64,000 bases of DNA from Neorhodopirellula pilleata (GCF_007859915.1 NZ_SJPM01000003.1:62001-126000), one strand, 5' to 3'. Numbered from the stretch's first letter, positions 1-9,553 are shown. Made by a program: numbers and translations. Notes: generated by a model from the sequence alone, not told the origin.

Positions 1-530
1 TCCGCGTCCTTGTCGTCGCTCAATTCGATCGTTCGGGTGGGATCGTCCTGACGCTTGAAATCTTCTAAGGCTTCCGATTTGCGAATTTCTTCGATCGTCT
101 GATGCACGACGAAAGCGACATCGATGAAATGGCCGATTCGTTCGCCCGCGTCATTGTTGATCGAATCGGTCTGCACCGAAATCGGAGCCACGACGGAGTC
201 TTTGCTGAAGCGATCACCATGGCGTCCGGCGATTTCCGCAAAAGCTTTTTCGGCTTCTGTGGACGAAACGAGTTCTCCGTCGATCGAAACCAGATCCGGT
301 CGAGGCAAAACGAATCGCTTGTCGGGCGTAAGCTGCACACCCTCAGTGACCATCATGGCAAGCAGGTCAGGACGATCCGACACGACCGATTTTTCTGCCG
401 CAATGTTTGGCTCCTGAGCCATGATCGCATGATCCAACCCGATCACCCAGGAAAAAAGTGAAAGAACCGATCCCATCGTAATCATCATCCGTCGAGATCT
501 TAGTTTCGGATTCACAGTCAAGACACTCAT
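1..530 (-). CDS. Hypothetical secreted protein, C-terminus beyond left edge
   Basis: An open frame on the minus strand begins with ATG at 530 and runs off the left edge; about 176 residues are visible. The N-terminus has basic residues followed by a hydrophobic stretch (GSVLSLFSWVIGL) and an alanine/glutamine site near residues 36-39, which reads as a signal peptide. The rest is acidic and hydrophilic and contains the string QTDSINNDAGERIGHFIDVA. I do not recognise a family. It is divergent from the DUF1552 gene at 709, with about 180 bases between them that would hold both promoters. An alternative start is the Met-Met pair at residues 15-16. Confidence 0.6.
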   Translation of the reverse strand, partial: MSVLTVNPKLRSRRMMITMGSVLSLFSWVIGLDHAIMAQEPNIAAEKSVVSDRPDLLAMMVTEGVQLTPDKRFVLPRPDLVSIDGELVSSTEAEKAFAEIAGRHGDRFSKDSVVAPISVQTDSINNDAGERIGHFIDVAFVVHQTIEEIRKSEALEDFKRQDDPTRTIELSDDKDA

Positions 531-708
531 AAAACGATGGTCCAACAAAACAGGCGGTCTGAAAACGTTTCAACATCATAGCCGATCCACGTTCGATGTC
601 GAACTTCCTCTGGTTTTGACCAAAGATGTCGATGCAGCCGACTGATCTTCTTTCGCTTATAATTGCTGCCTTGTAACCGAGTTCACCATTGATGAGTGTT
701 TTGCGATC

Positions 709-2019
709 ATGAAACGCATCGATTCACGTCGTCGCGCCTTCCTACGGGCGGCCGGCATTTCTGTCGCTCTGCCCGCATTGCCGTCGTCTGCCAAGATCGT
801 CGCGGGGCAAACCGTTACCGAGGAAACTCGGTCGGACCGCGTCGCACCGCCTCGCCGGATGGTTTGCGTAGGCAATGAGTTCGGAATGTATCCGGGTGCG
901 TTCTGGCCGACCGACGAACAGCTTCAGGATCGCTCGAGCCGGCTACTCGATCCACTCGCCCCCCATCGTGAACACTTCACGTTGTTTCGTCATCTCGATC
1001 ATGGCGTGAAAGGAGGCCACTTCGCCGTTCATACTTTTTTGACCGGAGTGAAAGCGACTGAGGCCAAGGGGATGCCCGAGGCGGGAATGAGTCTGGACCA
1101 ACGGGCCGCCGAGCATGTCGGTTCCCAAACGCGTTTTCCTTCGCTCACGATCGGCTCGGAAAGCGGATTGCACGGCGGTTGCCGAATGAGCTGGACACGT
1201 TCAGGAACACGTGTGCCGCCGATCGAAGGACCACGGGAGTTGTTCGCCAAATTGTTTGTTGATGGTGGCGAATCGGCGAAACAGCAAATGCTTGATCGCA
1301 TCAGTTTTGAATCGTCGATCCTAGACACGGTTTTGGAAGATGCCAATGCATTATCACGACGACTCAATTCGAGCGATCGTGCCAAGCTAGACGAGTACTT
1401 ATCGTCGATCCGTGACGTCGAGTTGAAGTTGACTCTCGATCGAAAATGGCAACATATCTCCAAACCGAACGCGCCGATCGATCCTCCCGTCGATGAAGGC
1501 CTCACCAAGGATCTCCCCAAGATTTATGATTTGGTCGCACTCGCGCTGCAAACCGATTCGACCCGGATCGCCACCATCGAAGTTGGTGGAAGCTTTGCCG
1601 CTTCGGATCTGGGGATCAAGAAAGGCTATCACGCCCTCTCGCATCACGGCCAAGTCCAAGAGAACATCGAACAACTCGTCGCGATCGAACTTTACCAAGT
1701 CGAACAGTTTGCTCGCTTCTTGGAACGACTTCGTTCGATCCGGGAGCCGAACACCGACGGCACCTTGCTCGATCACACCATGGCACTGTTCGGCAGCGGC
1801 ATGGGGAACGCGAACTCACACACCAATCATGATTTGCCGGTGATTCTGGCCGGGGGTGGGTTTCGACATGGCCGCACGTTGTCGCTTCCTGAAGAAACGA
1901 ACCAACGTGTTCCGCTGACGAATCTATTCGTGTCGATGTTGCAACAATTCGGCGTCGAGACCGATACCTTCGCGACAAGCACCGGGACGCTCCGCGGGCT
2001 GGAATCATCGCAGTCATGA
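709..2019 (+). CDS. DUF1552 family exported protein
   Basis: The 436-residue protein starts with a twin-arginine signal (RRRAFLRAAG, then a hydrophobic stretch), so it is probably exported folded. The body matches the DUF1552 family that is expanded in planctomycetes: early motif GMYPGAFWP, then HFTLFRHLDHGVKGGHF, then FGSGMGNANSHTNHDLPV near the C-terminus. The fold resembles alkaline-phosphatase/sulfatase-like DUF1501 relatives, but the biochemical function is unknown. Its stop overlaps the ATG of the next gene by four bases (ATGA), so the two are probably translated together. DUF1552 genes usually sit beside DUF1592-type cytochrome proteins, as here, and the pair may form an envelope complex. 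That role is inference. Confidence 0.88.
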   Translation: MKRIDSRRRAFLRAAGISVALPALPSSAKIVAGQTVTEETRSDRVAPPRRMVCVGNEFGMYPGAFWPTDEQLQDRSSRLLDPLAPHREHFTLFRHLDHGVKGGHFAVHTFLTGVKATEAKGMPEAGMSLDQRAAEHVGSQTRFPSLTIGSESGLHGGCRMSWTRSGTRVPPIEGPRELFAKLFVDGGESAKQQMLDRISFESSILDTVLEDANALSRRLNSSDRAKLDEYLSSIRDVELKLTLDRKWQHISKPNAPIDPPVDEGLTKDLPKIYDLVALALQTDSTRIATIEVGGSFAASDLGIKKGYHALSHHGQVQENIEQLVAIELYQVEQFARFLERLRSIREPNTDGTLLDHTMALFGSGMGNANSHTNHDLPVILAGGGFRHGRTLSLPEETNQRVPLTNLFVSMLQQFGVETDTFATSTGTLRGLESSQS

Positions 2020-4676
2020 GCAGCCGAACGAGGGCGAGAATTTGTCTCCTTCGCGTCGAAGGACGCATCCGTGGTGGCGACTTTGCGTCGCCAGTTCCTG
2101 AAACGTCAACTAATAGTCGACGCCACTGGAAGAATGCTTCCACAAATTATCGCGAGAAGCTTCGAAATCAAACGAACGGCATCCTACGGAATCGACCGTT
2201 CCTGCCGATCGCGCTGATACTGCTTGGGATGATGACATGGAGATCGCCCGGATACGCGGCCGATCCGTTCGCCGAGATCGTCGAACCTTTCCTTGCCCAG
2301 TACTGCGCCGAGTGCCACGCCGACGATCAATCCAAGGGGGATCGTAACTTTGATTCAATGGCATCGAGAATCGATAGCGACAACGACCTTGTCGACTTTC
2401 AAGACATCGTGGATCAGTTGAACCTTTCGGAGATGCCGCCGCCGGAAGCCGACCAACCTTCCGACGACGAACGTCGCAACGTGATCGCGACGCTCGGTGG
2501 TTTGATCAACGCGTATCACCAAACGCGAACGTCAACAACCGGCGATACGGTGTTGCGAAGATTGAACGCACGCGAGTACCACAACACGATCCGCGATCTG
2601 CTGCAAATCAATACCACCGTGTTCGATCCCACCGAAGGTTTCCCCGCCGATCAGTTGACCGAACACGTCGACACGGTGGGCGAATCCCTCGTGACTTCAT
2701 CCCATCTTTTGACTCGTTATCTGCAGGCTGCACGCCGCAGCGTCGAGAAAGCGATCTATCCGGTCACACAACCGCCGGTGCAAGAATGGGAATTTGACGA
2801 CAACTTCAAACAGCAACCCGAATTGGATTCGGCGCACAAGCTGGCAAACCAATGGAAGCACATCCGACTCTACGATGTTCGCGGAGCCGATAAACCCGAA
2901 GGCGCCTATGCGGCCGTCCATGACTTCAGGCAAGGCGTTCCAAACGACGGGATGTACGAAATCAAGATCGACGTCGAAGCACTCAATCGCAACCACCCGT
3001 TCGACGACACGCTAGTTGGGACAGACCGCGATCGACCGTTTCGATTGGGTATCGTTTCGGGAACGATCGATGCGGGAGACCTTCATCTGTCCCAACCCAA
3101 CGAGGCGACGTTAGCCGAATTCGAATTGCGTGATGGACGGCAATCGATCACAGCCGAAGTATGGCTTGATGAGGGCTACACGCCGCGGTTCACATTTGAG
3201 AACGGAGTCATGGACGCCCGCAATTTATGGACCAAGATCGTTCGCAAGTATCCGGACCAGTTCCCCAAAGGAACCCAGGGAATTGTCGACGTTCGCAAAG
3301 CGGTCATCAAGCAAGCCAAAATCCCTCAAATTCGCGTTCATCGTGTCGAAATTCGCGGACCATTGTTTCCCCAATGGCCGAGGGCCAGCCAAACGGAGTT
3401 GTTTGGTGAATACTTTGGTTCGGTGGTCGAGGGGAAGTTGGATCCACCCGGACAACGTCGTATTCTCGAATCGTTTTTGTCTCGAGCATTCCGGCGAACG
3501 CCCGGAGCGAGCGAAGTGGAACGCTATCACCAATTCTTCCAAACTCGCCTGAAACAGACTGGAACCATGACCGAGGCCTTCGGTCAAACCTTTCAAGCGA
3601 TTCTTTGTTCGCCGCACTTCTTGTACCTCGATGACCAACCCGCCGCGACGGAACGCGAGTCGCCTGCGGTGCTGACGAGCCCGGCGTTGGCGTCACGTTT
3701 GTCGTACTTTTTATGGTCGACGATGCCGGATGAGGATCTGTTGCGCTTAGCTCGCGACAAATCTCTTTCGGATCCGCAAAAACTGCATCAACAAGCACGG
3801 CGGATGCTCGACGATCCACGCTCGGACGCCTTCGTTGAAGATTTTCTGGATAGCTGGTTGACCCTTCGCGATCTTGGTTCGGCACCTCCAGATCGTGGAC
3901 AGTTCAACGACTATTATCGATACGATCTCGAAACGGCGATGCGGCGTGAAACGTTTTTCTTTACGCGGCATATACTCGATCACAATCGCCCGATCACCGA
4001 GTTCATTCACGCCGATTACACGTACGTCAACGATGCACTCGCGAAGCTGTATCAAATTCCGTTTGATGGGTCCCACGAGTTCGAGCGAGTTCCGCTGGCG
4101 GATCGTCGGCGTGGTGGGTTACTCGGTCATGCGAGTGTCTTGACGGTGTCGGCAAATGGTTTTGATACGTCGCCGGTTGTTCGTGGTGTGTGGTTATTAG
4201 AAAACGTGTTGGGCACGCCGCCGACACCGCCCCCGCCGGATGTCGAGCCGCTCGATCCCGACACGCGTGGTGCCAAGACGATTCGCGATCAGCTCCGCAA
4301 GCATCGTGAAACGGCGTCGTGTTACGACTGCCACCGCAAGATCGATCCCCTCGGGTTTGCGTTGGAAAACTACGACGCGATCGGACGTTGGCGGAACCAG
4401 TACGATCGGAAAGCGAAAATCGATGCGTCGGGTGAGTTGCCCGACGGACAATCGTTCGAAAACGCGGCCGAGCTAAAACTCATCTTGGCCAACCGAGACC
4501 GACAGCTCACGCGAGCGCTCACCGAAAAGTTGTTGACCTACGCAACTGGCCGTCCGATGACGATCACCGACAGGCCGTGGCTGGACCGCATCGTCGAAGA
4601 AAACCTAGAGAGCGGAAACGGGATGAAGGATTTGGTCTTGGCGGTGATCTTGAGCGAGCCATTCGGTCGCGAGTAA
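2016..4676 (+). CDS. Planctomycete-type cytochrome protein (DUF1587/1595/1592/1588/1585)
   Basis: Residues 97-101 (CAECH) form a c-type haem site. The string RLNAREYHNTIRDLL marks DUF1587. The DUF1592 region follows (LASRLSYFLWSTMPDEDLL), then DUF1588 (GVWLLENVLGTPPTPPPPDVEP) with a second CxxCH (CYDCH, about residue 769), and DUF1585 ends the protein. The start at 2016 overlaps the DUF1552 stop. It leaves about 60 hydrophilic, low-complexity residues before the hydrophobic segment at 61-75 (PFLPIALILLGMM), which is odd for an exported protein, and no better ATG, GTG or TTG is visible closer to it. It is probably an envelope haem protein; its substrate is unknown. Confidence 0.87.
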   Translation: MSSRTRARICLLRVEGRIRGGDFASPVPETSTNSRRHWKNASTNYREKLRNQTNGILRNRPFLPIALILLGMMTWRSPGYAADPFAEIVEPFLAQYCAECHADDQSKGDRNFDSMASRIDSDNDLVDFQDIVDQLNLSEMPPPEADQPSDDERRNVIATLGGLINAYHQTRTSTTGDTVLRRLNAREYHNTIRDLLQINTTVFDPTEGFPADQLTEHVDTVGESLVTSSHLLTRYLQAARRSVEKAIYPVTQPPVQEWEFDDNFKQQPELDSAHKLANQWKHIRLYDVRGADKPEGAYAAVHDFRQGVPNDGMYEIKIDVEALNRNHPFDDTLVGTDRDRPFRLGIVSGTIDAGDLHLSQPNEATLAEFELRDGRQSITAEVWLDEGYTPRFTFENGVMDARNLWTKIVRKYPDQFPKGTQGIVDVRKAVIKQAKIPQIRVHRVEIRGPLFPQWPRASQTELFGEYFGSVVEGKLDPPGQRRILESFLSRAFRRTPGASEVERYHQFFQTRLKQTGTMTEAFGQTFQAILCSPHFLYLDDQPAATERESPAVLTSPALASRLSYFLWSTMPDEDLLRLARDKSLSDPQKLHQQARRMLDDPRSDAFVEDFLDSWLTLRDLGSAPPDRGQFNDYYRYDLETAMRRETFFFTRHILDHNRPITEFIHADYTYVNDALAKLYQIPFDGSHEFERVPLADRRRGGLLGHASVLTVSANGFDTSPVVRGVWLLENVLGTPPTPPPPDVEPLDPDTRGAKTIRDQLRKHRETASCYDCHRKIDPLGFALENYDAIGRWRNQYDRKAKIDASGELPDGQSFENAAELKLILANRDRQLTRALTEKLLTYATGRPMTITDRPWLDRIVEENLESGNGMKDLVLAVILSEPFGRE

Positions 4677-5172
4677 TCACCCACAAGCCGCTTGCGGCCC
4701 GATGATTTCGTCCTCATCAAAACCCGCTGCGTAAGCTCACTGTACCACACATCTCTCGTGTCTTGTGAGGACGACAAAACTGTGGGCAGGACATTCAGTT
4801 CGGCAGGCGAATGATGGTTCACCCAGTGCTCTGGTTCTCTAGGTGATTGACGAGTACCACGATTCCCATGAACCCCTCCCTCTGGGTGGCCTGACGAATC
4901 GGTGTTAAGACGGGTCAAAAAAGTGGTCGCATCGAGATAAGGTCATAGGAACGCGTTTCAATATTGACAGACCTCAATAACACCATCCGGTATACAAATT
5001 CTAAAAATCAGAAAGTCGAAAATGATGCGAAACAAGCGACCATTTTCGCGTTCCAAATCCTTACCGGCTTTACCCAGTTCCGCACCGATTCGTCAGGCCA
5101 CCCTCTGGGAGGGGTCGAGCGAAGCGAGGGGGAGGGCCGGGCATCATTTTCCAACGCACTGATTTGAATTCG
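4677..5172. other. Non-coding stretch rich in inverted repeats
   Basis: No credible gene is seen. The stretch holds the left arms of two inverted repeats whose partners lie downstream: 4721-4751 pairs with 5681-5711 (28 of 31 bases), and 4873-4903 pairs with 5084-5114 (28 of 31 bases). A third arm starts at 5107. Short open frames here overlap the repeats and have no coding character. Confidence 0.7.
5107..5137. repeat. Left arm of perfect 31-bp inverted repeat
   Basis: The arm begins GGGAGGGGTCGAGCGAAGCG and is the exact reverse complement of 5537-5567. It lies about 35 bases ahead of the DUF559-like start and overlaps the end of the 5084-5114 arm. Confidence 0.85.
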
Positions 5173-5520
5173 ATGACGAACCGATCTCCGATTCAAGACG
5201 CACGAACACTACGTCAACGGCAAACCAAGGCGGAGGCACTTGCTTGTGTCCAGGCGAGACTCAGCGTTGAACTGGATGGCGAGTATCACGAAACGCAACT
5301 TCCAAAGGATGTAGCCCGCGAAGCGTTTTTAAAAAGCAAGGGATGGGCCATCATTCGTTTCTCGAATGAAGAAGTGCTGGCTGATCCCGAATCAGTGGCG
5401 AACGCGATCGCTCGTCGACTTGGTTTGCGGTATGAATTTCGTCAACGACGCGGCGGATCGTCGAGCGTTGCAACACGCCAGCGCATCGAGCTGGAAAAAA
5501 GAAACAGATCGTCGAAGTAG
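5173..5520 (+). CDS. DUF559-like (PD-(D/E)XK nuclease-like) protein, internally deleted
   Basis: The 115-residue product has the ends of a DUF559 protein without its middle. It starts with the family's ARTLRQRQTKAE segment, which is normally followed by about 40 residues (the KFRRQ.PIGPY.VDF part). Here it jumps to ACVQARLSVELDGEYHE and continues to the conserved end GWAIIRFSNEEVLADPESVANAI. The frame is kept, but the Asp of the usual VDF strand, part of the presumed nuclease site, is gone, so it is probably inactive. The ATG at 5173 fits better than the in-frame TTG at 5164. A perfect inverted repeat flanks it, so the unit may have moved as a whole or decayed in place. Confidence 0.6.
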   Translation: MTNRSPIQDARTLRQRQTKAEALACVQARLSVELDGEYHETQLPKDVAREAFLKSKGWAIIRFSNEEVLADPESVANAIARRLGLRYEFRQRRGGSSSVATRQRIELEKRNRSSK

Positions 5521-5808
5521 CGTGGGTCCCATACTCGCCCTCCCCCTCGCTTCGCTCGACCCCTCCCAAAGGGAGGGGTTCTTCTGCCTTGCTCCGCTGG
5601 GCAACTTGAATCGGACCACAAAACTGTCCATCTCGAAACCCAATCAAGGCTTCAAACGCAACGGCATCAATCTACGGACTTGTGTGGTACGACGAGCTTA
5701 CGCAGCGGGTTACGAGAAAAGTTTAACGTCAAAACATTCGCGTCGGGCTTCTATCCATCGTGTTCCAACAGTACGAAACGAAGCGATAACTGATTTGGGC
5801 AACCCTCG
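5521..5808. other. Non-coding stretch with repeat arms
   Basis: No gene is seen. It contains the 5537-5567 arm, a CCCCTCCC/GGGAGGGG hairpin just after it (about 5560-5578, three-base loop, T-rich flank) that could act as a terminator for the DUF559 remnant, and the outer arm at 5681-5711. Confidence 0.6.
5537..5567. repeat. Right arm of perfect 31-bp inverted repeat with terminator-like hairpin
   Basis: Exact reverse complement of 5107-5137. Its last bases form the left side of an 8-bp GC stem (about 5560-5578) followed by TTCTTCT, so this arm may also stop transcription. Confidence 0.8.
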
Positions 5809-7122
5809 ATGCCAGTAAACCAGCCCGAAGCGTCCGATCGATCTGCCGATCGCAGACTTGTTTGGATCGGTGCCTTGGCGTTGATGCTCGGTTTATCGGT
5901 GACGGTCTACCGGATCGTCACCGACTACCAAACACCGGGGCCCTTCACGCCGGATCGACAAGGCCTGTGTGATTTTCACAACGGGATCTACTATCCGGCG
6001 CGGGCGACGATGGCGGGCGAGAGTCCGTACAGCGAAGCGTATGCGGCGAAGAACCCGGTCGCACGCCAAATCCCGTTCTTTTCGCCCGTGATTTTGTGGC
6101 TGCACGCTCCGTTCGCGATCCTGCCGTTGCGCGTCGCCGAAGTGCTGCATACGGTTTGGCAGATTGCGGTATTGATCGGGATCGCGATCGTCAGTTGCCG
6201 TGCCGCCGGATGGGGCCGACGGTTCGACGTGGTCTTGTTGGTGTCCGCCGCAATCGTCTGGACGCGGGCCGGTCATGTGACTTTGTTCAACGGCTACTTC
6301 ACGTTCGAGTTAGTGCTGGCGACGTTCTTGGCATTACGTTGGGCCGATCAAAAACCGTGGGCGGCGGGTTGGATGTTGGTGATCGTGTCCGCGAAGCCGA
6401 CTTATATCTTACCGCTCGGGTTCTTGATGCTCGCTCGCGGCAACGGGCGGGCGATCGTGATCGGAGCGGTGTTCAGCGTGATCGCGGCAGCCGCGTCGCT
6501 CGGATGGATCGCCTATCACGAAGGCAACGGTGACCTATCAACAGGATTCGGCTTGTTGGCCGATCAGGTTGTGCAAACCCAAGAAGTACATCGGGCGATG
6601 GAAGACGAGTCGCCGGTGCATTCGTGGACAAGACTGGACCTGTTCGCGATCATCGCCAAATGGGCCGGTCGCGATCCCGGTGACCTGCCGCATCTGTTTG
6701 TGATGTTCGCGGTGTTGGTGATGCCGATGTGGGTGTTATGGTGCCGTCGGCAACGAAGCATCGACGACGGCATCACCGGACTCACCGGTGGTTTGGTGAT
6801 GACGACGATGTTGGTGAGTTTGTATCACCAGTCCTACGACGCGTTACTGGTCGTGCCGCCAATTTTGGGGCTGATCGGCGGGTTGGCCGCAGGCGACAAG
6901 CTTAAGGACCAACCAACTCTCGGTCGCCCCATCCGCATCGCTCTGATCGTGCTGATGGGATGGCCGTTGGTCAACTACCTTTCGACGCGGATGTTCCTGT
7001 TGCGTTGGGACTTGTCCGAAACGACGACTAAAATATTGGCCAGTCTGAACGGAATCAGTTTGGCGTTCGCATTGGTCGTATTAACCTATGTCGCGTACCG
7101 CGAAACGATCCGGCGACGTTAA
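5809..7122 (+). CDS. DUF2029/GT87-type polytopic membrane protein
   Basis: The 437-residue protein is mostly membrane segments. Residues 21-40 form the first (IGALALMLGLSVTVYRIV). They are followed by the loop CDFHNGIYYPARATMAGESPYSEAY, whose Asp, paired Tyr and G.SPY pattern is the hallmark of the GT87/DUF2029 family of polyprenol-phosphate-dependent glycosyltransferases (GT-C fold). The donor and acceptor cannot be told. It would add a sugar from a lipid carrier on the outer face of the membrane. It converges with the isomerase-like gene and ends 13 bases before that gene's stop. Confidence 0.75.
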   Translation: MPVNQPEASDRSADRRLVWIGALALMLGLSVTVYRIVTDYQTPGPFTPDRQGLCDFHNGIYYPARATMAGESPYSEAYAAKNPVARQIPFFSPVILWLHAPFAILPLRVAEVLHTVWQIAVLIGIAIVSCRAAGWGRRFDVVLLVSAAIVWTRAGHVTLFNGYFTFELVLATFLALRWADQKPWAAGWMLVIVSAKPTYILPLGFLMLARGNGRAIVIGAVFSVIAAAASLGWIAYHEGNGDLSTGFGLLADQVVQTQEVHRAMEDESPVHSWTRLDLFAIIAKWAGRDPGDLPHLFVMFAVLVMPMWVLWCRRQRSIDDGITGLTGGLVMTTMLVSLYHQSYDALLVVPPILGLIGGLAAGDKLKDQPTLGRPIRIALIVLMGWPLVNYLSTRMFLLRWDLSETTTKILASLNGISLAFALVVLTYVAYRETIRRR

Positions 7123-7135
7123 AATGCGGCGTCAA

Positions 7136-7987
7136 TCACACCTTCTTCATCGCGGCTTTGGCAACCGCGACGCACTGTCGGATATCTTCGATCGGGTCTT
7201 TCGGGTTTTCTTCGTACTCCAACGAGATCGCACCGTTGGCTGGGAATCCGGTCGCTTTCAATGCATTGAACACACCTTCGACATCGAGATGGCCTTTGCC
7301 CAAGATGACGCCTTCGGTTTTGTCCTTCATCTCGGCGAAATCTTTCAGGTGAATGCCCCAAAGTCGGCCTTCGAGCAACCGGATGACTTCGGTGGCACTT
7401 TGACCGGACCGGATGTAATGTCCCAAGTCCGCACAAGCGCCGATCCGTTCGTCTCGACCATCGATCGCATCGAGGACATCGATCGCTTTGTTGTAACGAT
7501 GGCGTGGACCGTGGTTGTGAATCGCGATGCGAATATCGAACTCTTTGACAAGGTCGTCCAAGCTATCAAACGAATCCGGATCGGGGTCGGCGGTGATGGC
7601 GGGGACGCCGAGCATTTTGGCAAATTCAAAGATCTTTCGATTGGCGTCGGCGTTCTTGGTGAACCTGTTAACACCGTGAGCGGAGATCGACATGCCCAAA
7701 TCGCTAACCTTCTTTTTGATCGCTACGACGTCCTCGGCGGTGGCATCGGTCGACAGCATGCCACTGTAGAACTCGACTTGCTCGAATCCTAAATCGGCGG
7801 CGTGTTTCAGGGCGACGTCGACGTCGAATCCTCGCAGCGAATAGAGTTGAATGCCCAACTGGTAGCCCGGTGCTTGGTCGGCCCAAGCGAGCCGGGGCAT
7901 CGCTGCGGTGGCGATCGCGCCGGCCCCCATGAGCGATAGAAAATCACGGCGACGGAGGCTGCGGTGGCGAGAATGATTAAACGACAT
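7136..7987 (-). CDS. Tat-exported sugar phosphate isomerase/epimerase-like TIM barrel protein
   Basis: The chosen start (ATG at 7987) gives a twin-arginine signal, LRRRDFLSLMGAGAIATAA, ending near the AWA site. The rest, about 250 residues, follows the xylose-isomerase-like TIM barrel family: YQLGIQLYSLRGF at strand 1, QVEFYSGM, ISAHGVNRF, IAIHNHGPRHR, ACADLGHYIRSG (metal-ligand region) and GAISLEYEENP at the end. These proteins bind a divalent metal and act on sugars or inositols; the substrate is not known. It is divergent from the pyruvyl-transferase-like gene at 8147, and about 160 bases between them hold both promoters. Confidence 0.82.
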   Translation of the reverse strand: MSFNHSRHRSLRRRDFLSLMGAGAIATAAMPRLAWADQAPGYQLGIQLYSLRGFDVDVALKHAADLGFEQVEFYSGMLSTDATAEDVVAIKKKVSDLGMSISAHGVNRFTKNADANRKIFEFAKMLGVPAITADPDPDSFDSLDDLVKEFDIRIAIHNHGPRHRYNKAIDVLDAIDGRDERIGACADLGHYIRSGQSATEVIRLLEGRLWGIHLKDFAEMKDKTEGVILGKGHLDVEGVFNALKATGFPANGAISLEYEENPKDPIEDIRQCVAVAKAAMKKV

Positions 7988-8146
7988 GGAACCACAATTT
8001 AGAGGGGAAAACGGAGTGGGATACGACGGTGTCGAGACGGACGCAGTATAACCGAACTGCATCGACTAAGCTTAAACGATATCTTGGTGCTTTATCCAAG
8101 TTTGACTTCAATGTGATCCCCACCCTTCCTACGACGATACCTTCCA

Positions 8147-9478
8147 GTGACACCACCAATATCCGAACCCACGATTCAACAACAAACGGCGACCTCGCCG
8201 ATCGCAAGGCGGCAGTTTCTCGCTCAATCCACTGTTGCGGCGATAATCGCGACGATTTCGGACTCGGTCAGAGCCGATGAGGCTGATCGCCCGGCTAGGA
8301 TTCTGCTGCGGTCGTCTTGGCAAGTGGTCAATATTGGTGACATTGCGCACACTCCCGGCGTGTTGGCTTTATTGGAAAAGCACTTACCTGAAGCGGAAGT
8401 CATTCTGTGGGCATCGGGCAACTTGAGTGACGAGGTCGCTGCGATGGAGCATCGCCGATTTCCGAAACTCAAAATCGTCAAAGGCTCGATCCGCAGCGAT
8501 GGCACGGCCTCGAATCAAGCACTTCAAGACGCCGTCGAGTGGACCGACTTTCTGTTGCACGGTTCGGGTCCGTCGTTGGTCGCGGCCAAGGATGTGGCCG
8601 CATTCGTCGAGCACACGGGCAAGCCCTTTGGCGTCTACGGCATCACGCATGGCGGTTTCTTTTCGGACGGTTCCAATCAATTACTCAGCGAAGCCAAATT
8701 CGTTTTCTTTCGCGATTCGGTTTCCCTCGAATATGCCAAACAGCAGGGCGTGAACGCACCGATCATGCAGTTCGGACCCGACGGCGCGTTCGCTTGTGAT
8801 CTTCGCGACGACGCCAAGGCGGAATCATTTCTGGCTGAGAATGGACTCGAAGACGGAAAGTTTTTGTGTTGTCTGTCGAGACTTCGCTACACGCCGTATT
8901 GGACAATCCCCGGTGATCGGCGAAAGAGAGACGCGACACGCGAGGCCCGCAACGAGGCGATGAAGGAACAGGATCATGCTCCCATTCGACAAGCGATCAT
9001 CCGCGTGGTGCGTGAGACCGATTTGAAAGTCTTGCTGTGTCCCGAAGACATGACACAAATGGCCGTCGGCAAGGAAATGCTCTACGACCCACTGCCGGAG
9101 GACGTGAAAAAGCGAGTCGTGTGGCGGGAGAGTTTTTGGTTGACCGATGAAGCACTCAGTGTCTATGTGCGCAGTGCGGGGTTATTCGGCAGCGAAATGC
9201 ATTCGCCGATCATGGCGGTTGGCAACGGCATCCCAGCCATCGTTTGCCGATTCGAAGAGCAAACGAGCAAGGGGATCATGTGGCGTGACATCGGTTTGGG
9301 TGACTGGTTGTTTAATCTGGACGAGCCATCCGAAGCCGCCCAGGTACCCGCCGCAGTCGTCGCCATGGCCAACGACCTCGACGCTGCCAATCGCAAGGCT
9401 GAAAAGGCTCGATCGTTCGTCCAAAAACTCCAACGCGAGACAATGGGCATCCTAAAAGATCAGTTGGTGACGCGGTGA
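8147..9478 (+). CDS. Polysaccharide pyruvyl transferase family protein, Tat-exported
   Basis: The 443-residue protein carries a twin-arginine motif (ARRQFLAQSTVAAIIATI) about 20 residues in. The body shows the polysaccharide pyruvyl transferase fold: NIGDIAHTPGVLALLEKHLP at the first nucleotide-fold strand, DFLLHGSGPSLVA, GKPFGVYGITHGG, and the later GLFGSEMHSPIMAVGNGIPAIV, which is the family's conserved histidine segment. Known members add pyruvate ketals to cell-wall sugars inside the cell, so an exported version is unusual and the reaction here is uncertain. Such proteins are common in planctomycetes beside sugar isomerase-like genes. Confidence 0.75.
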   Translation: MTPPISEPTIQQQTATSPIARRQFLAQSTVAAIIATISDSVRADEADRPARILLRSSWQVVNIGDIAHTPGVLALLEKHLPEAEVILWASGNLSDEVAAMEHRRFPKLKIVKGSIRSDGTASNQALQDAVEWTDFLLHGSGPSLVAAKDVAAFVEHTGKPFGVYGITHGGFFSDGSNQLLSEAKFVFFRDSVSLEYAKQQGVNAPIMQFGPDGAFACDLRDDAKAESFLAENGLEDGKFLCCLSRLRYTPYWTIPGDRRKRDATREARNEAMKEQDHAPIRQAIIRVVRETDLKVLLCPEDMTQMAVGKEMLYDPLPEDVKKRVVWRESFWLTDEALSVYVRSAGLFGSEMHSPIMAVGNGIPAIVCRFEEQTSKGIMWRDIGLGDWLFNLDEPSEAAQVPAAVVAMANDLDAANRKAEKARSFVQKLQRETMGILKDQLVTR

Positions 9479-9553
9479 AGCCCGTGCCGATTAAAATCTG
9501 CTAAGATTCTGGCCCTTTCCCCAAAGGACGATTCTTTCCCCCACGGCCCCGCG

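Larger units (their letters stand above)
4721..5711. repeat. Nested inverted-repeat unit enclosing a DUF559 remnant
   Basis: Three inverted-repeat pairs surround one small gene. The outermost pair is 4721-4751 and 5681-5711 (AACCCGCTGCGTAAGCTC, three unlike bases, then GTACCACACA). The pair 4873-4903 and 5084-5114 carries ACCGATTCGTCAGGCCACCC. The innermost, 5107-5137 and 5537-5567, is identical over 31 bases. The sequences look like dispersed REP- or MITE-like elements of planctomycete genomes rather than the ends of a conventional insertion sequence. No transposase and no target-site duplication were seen. Confidence 0.7.
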
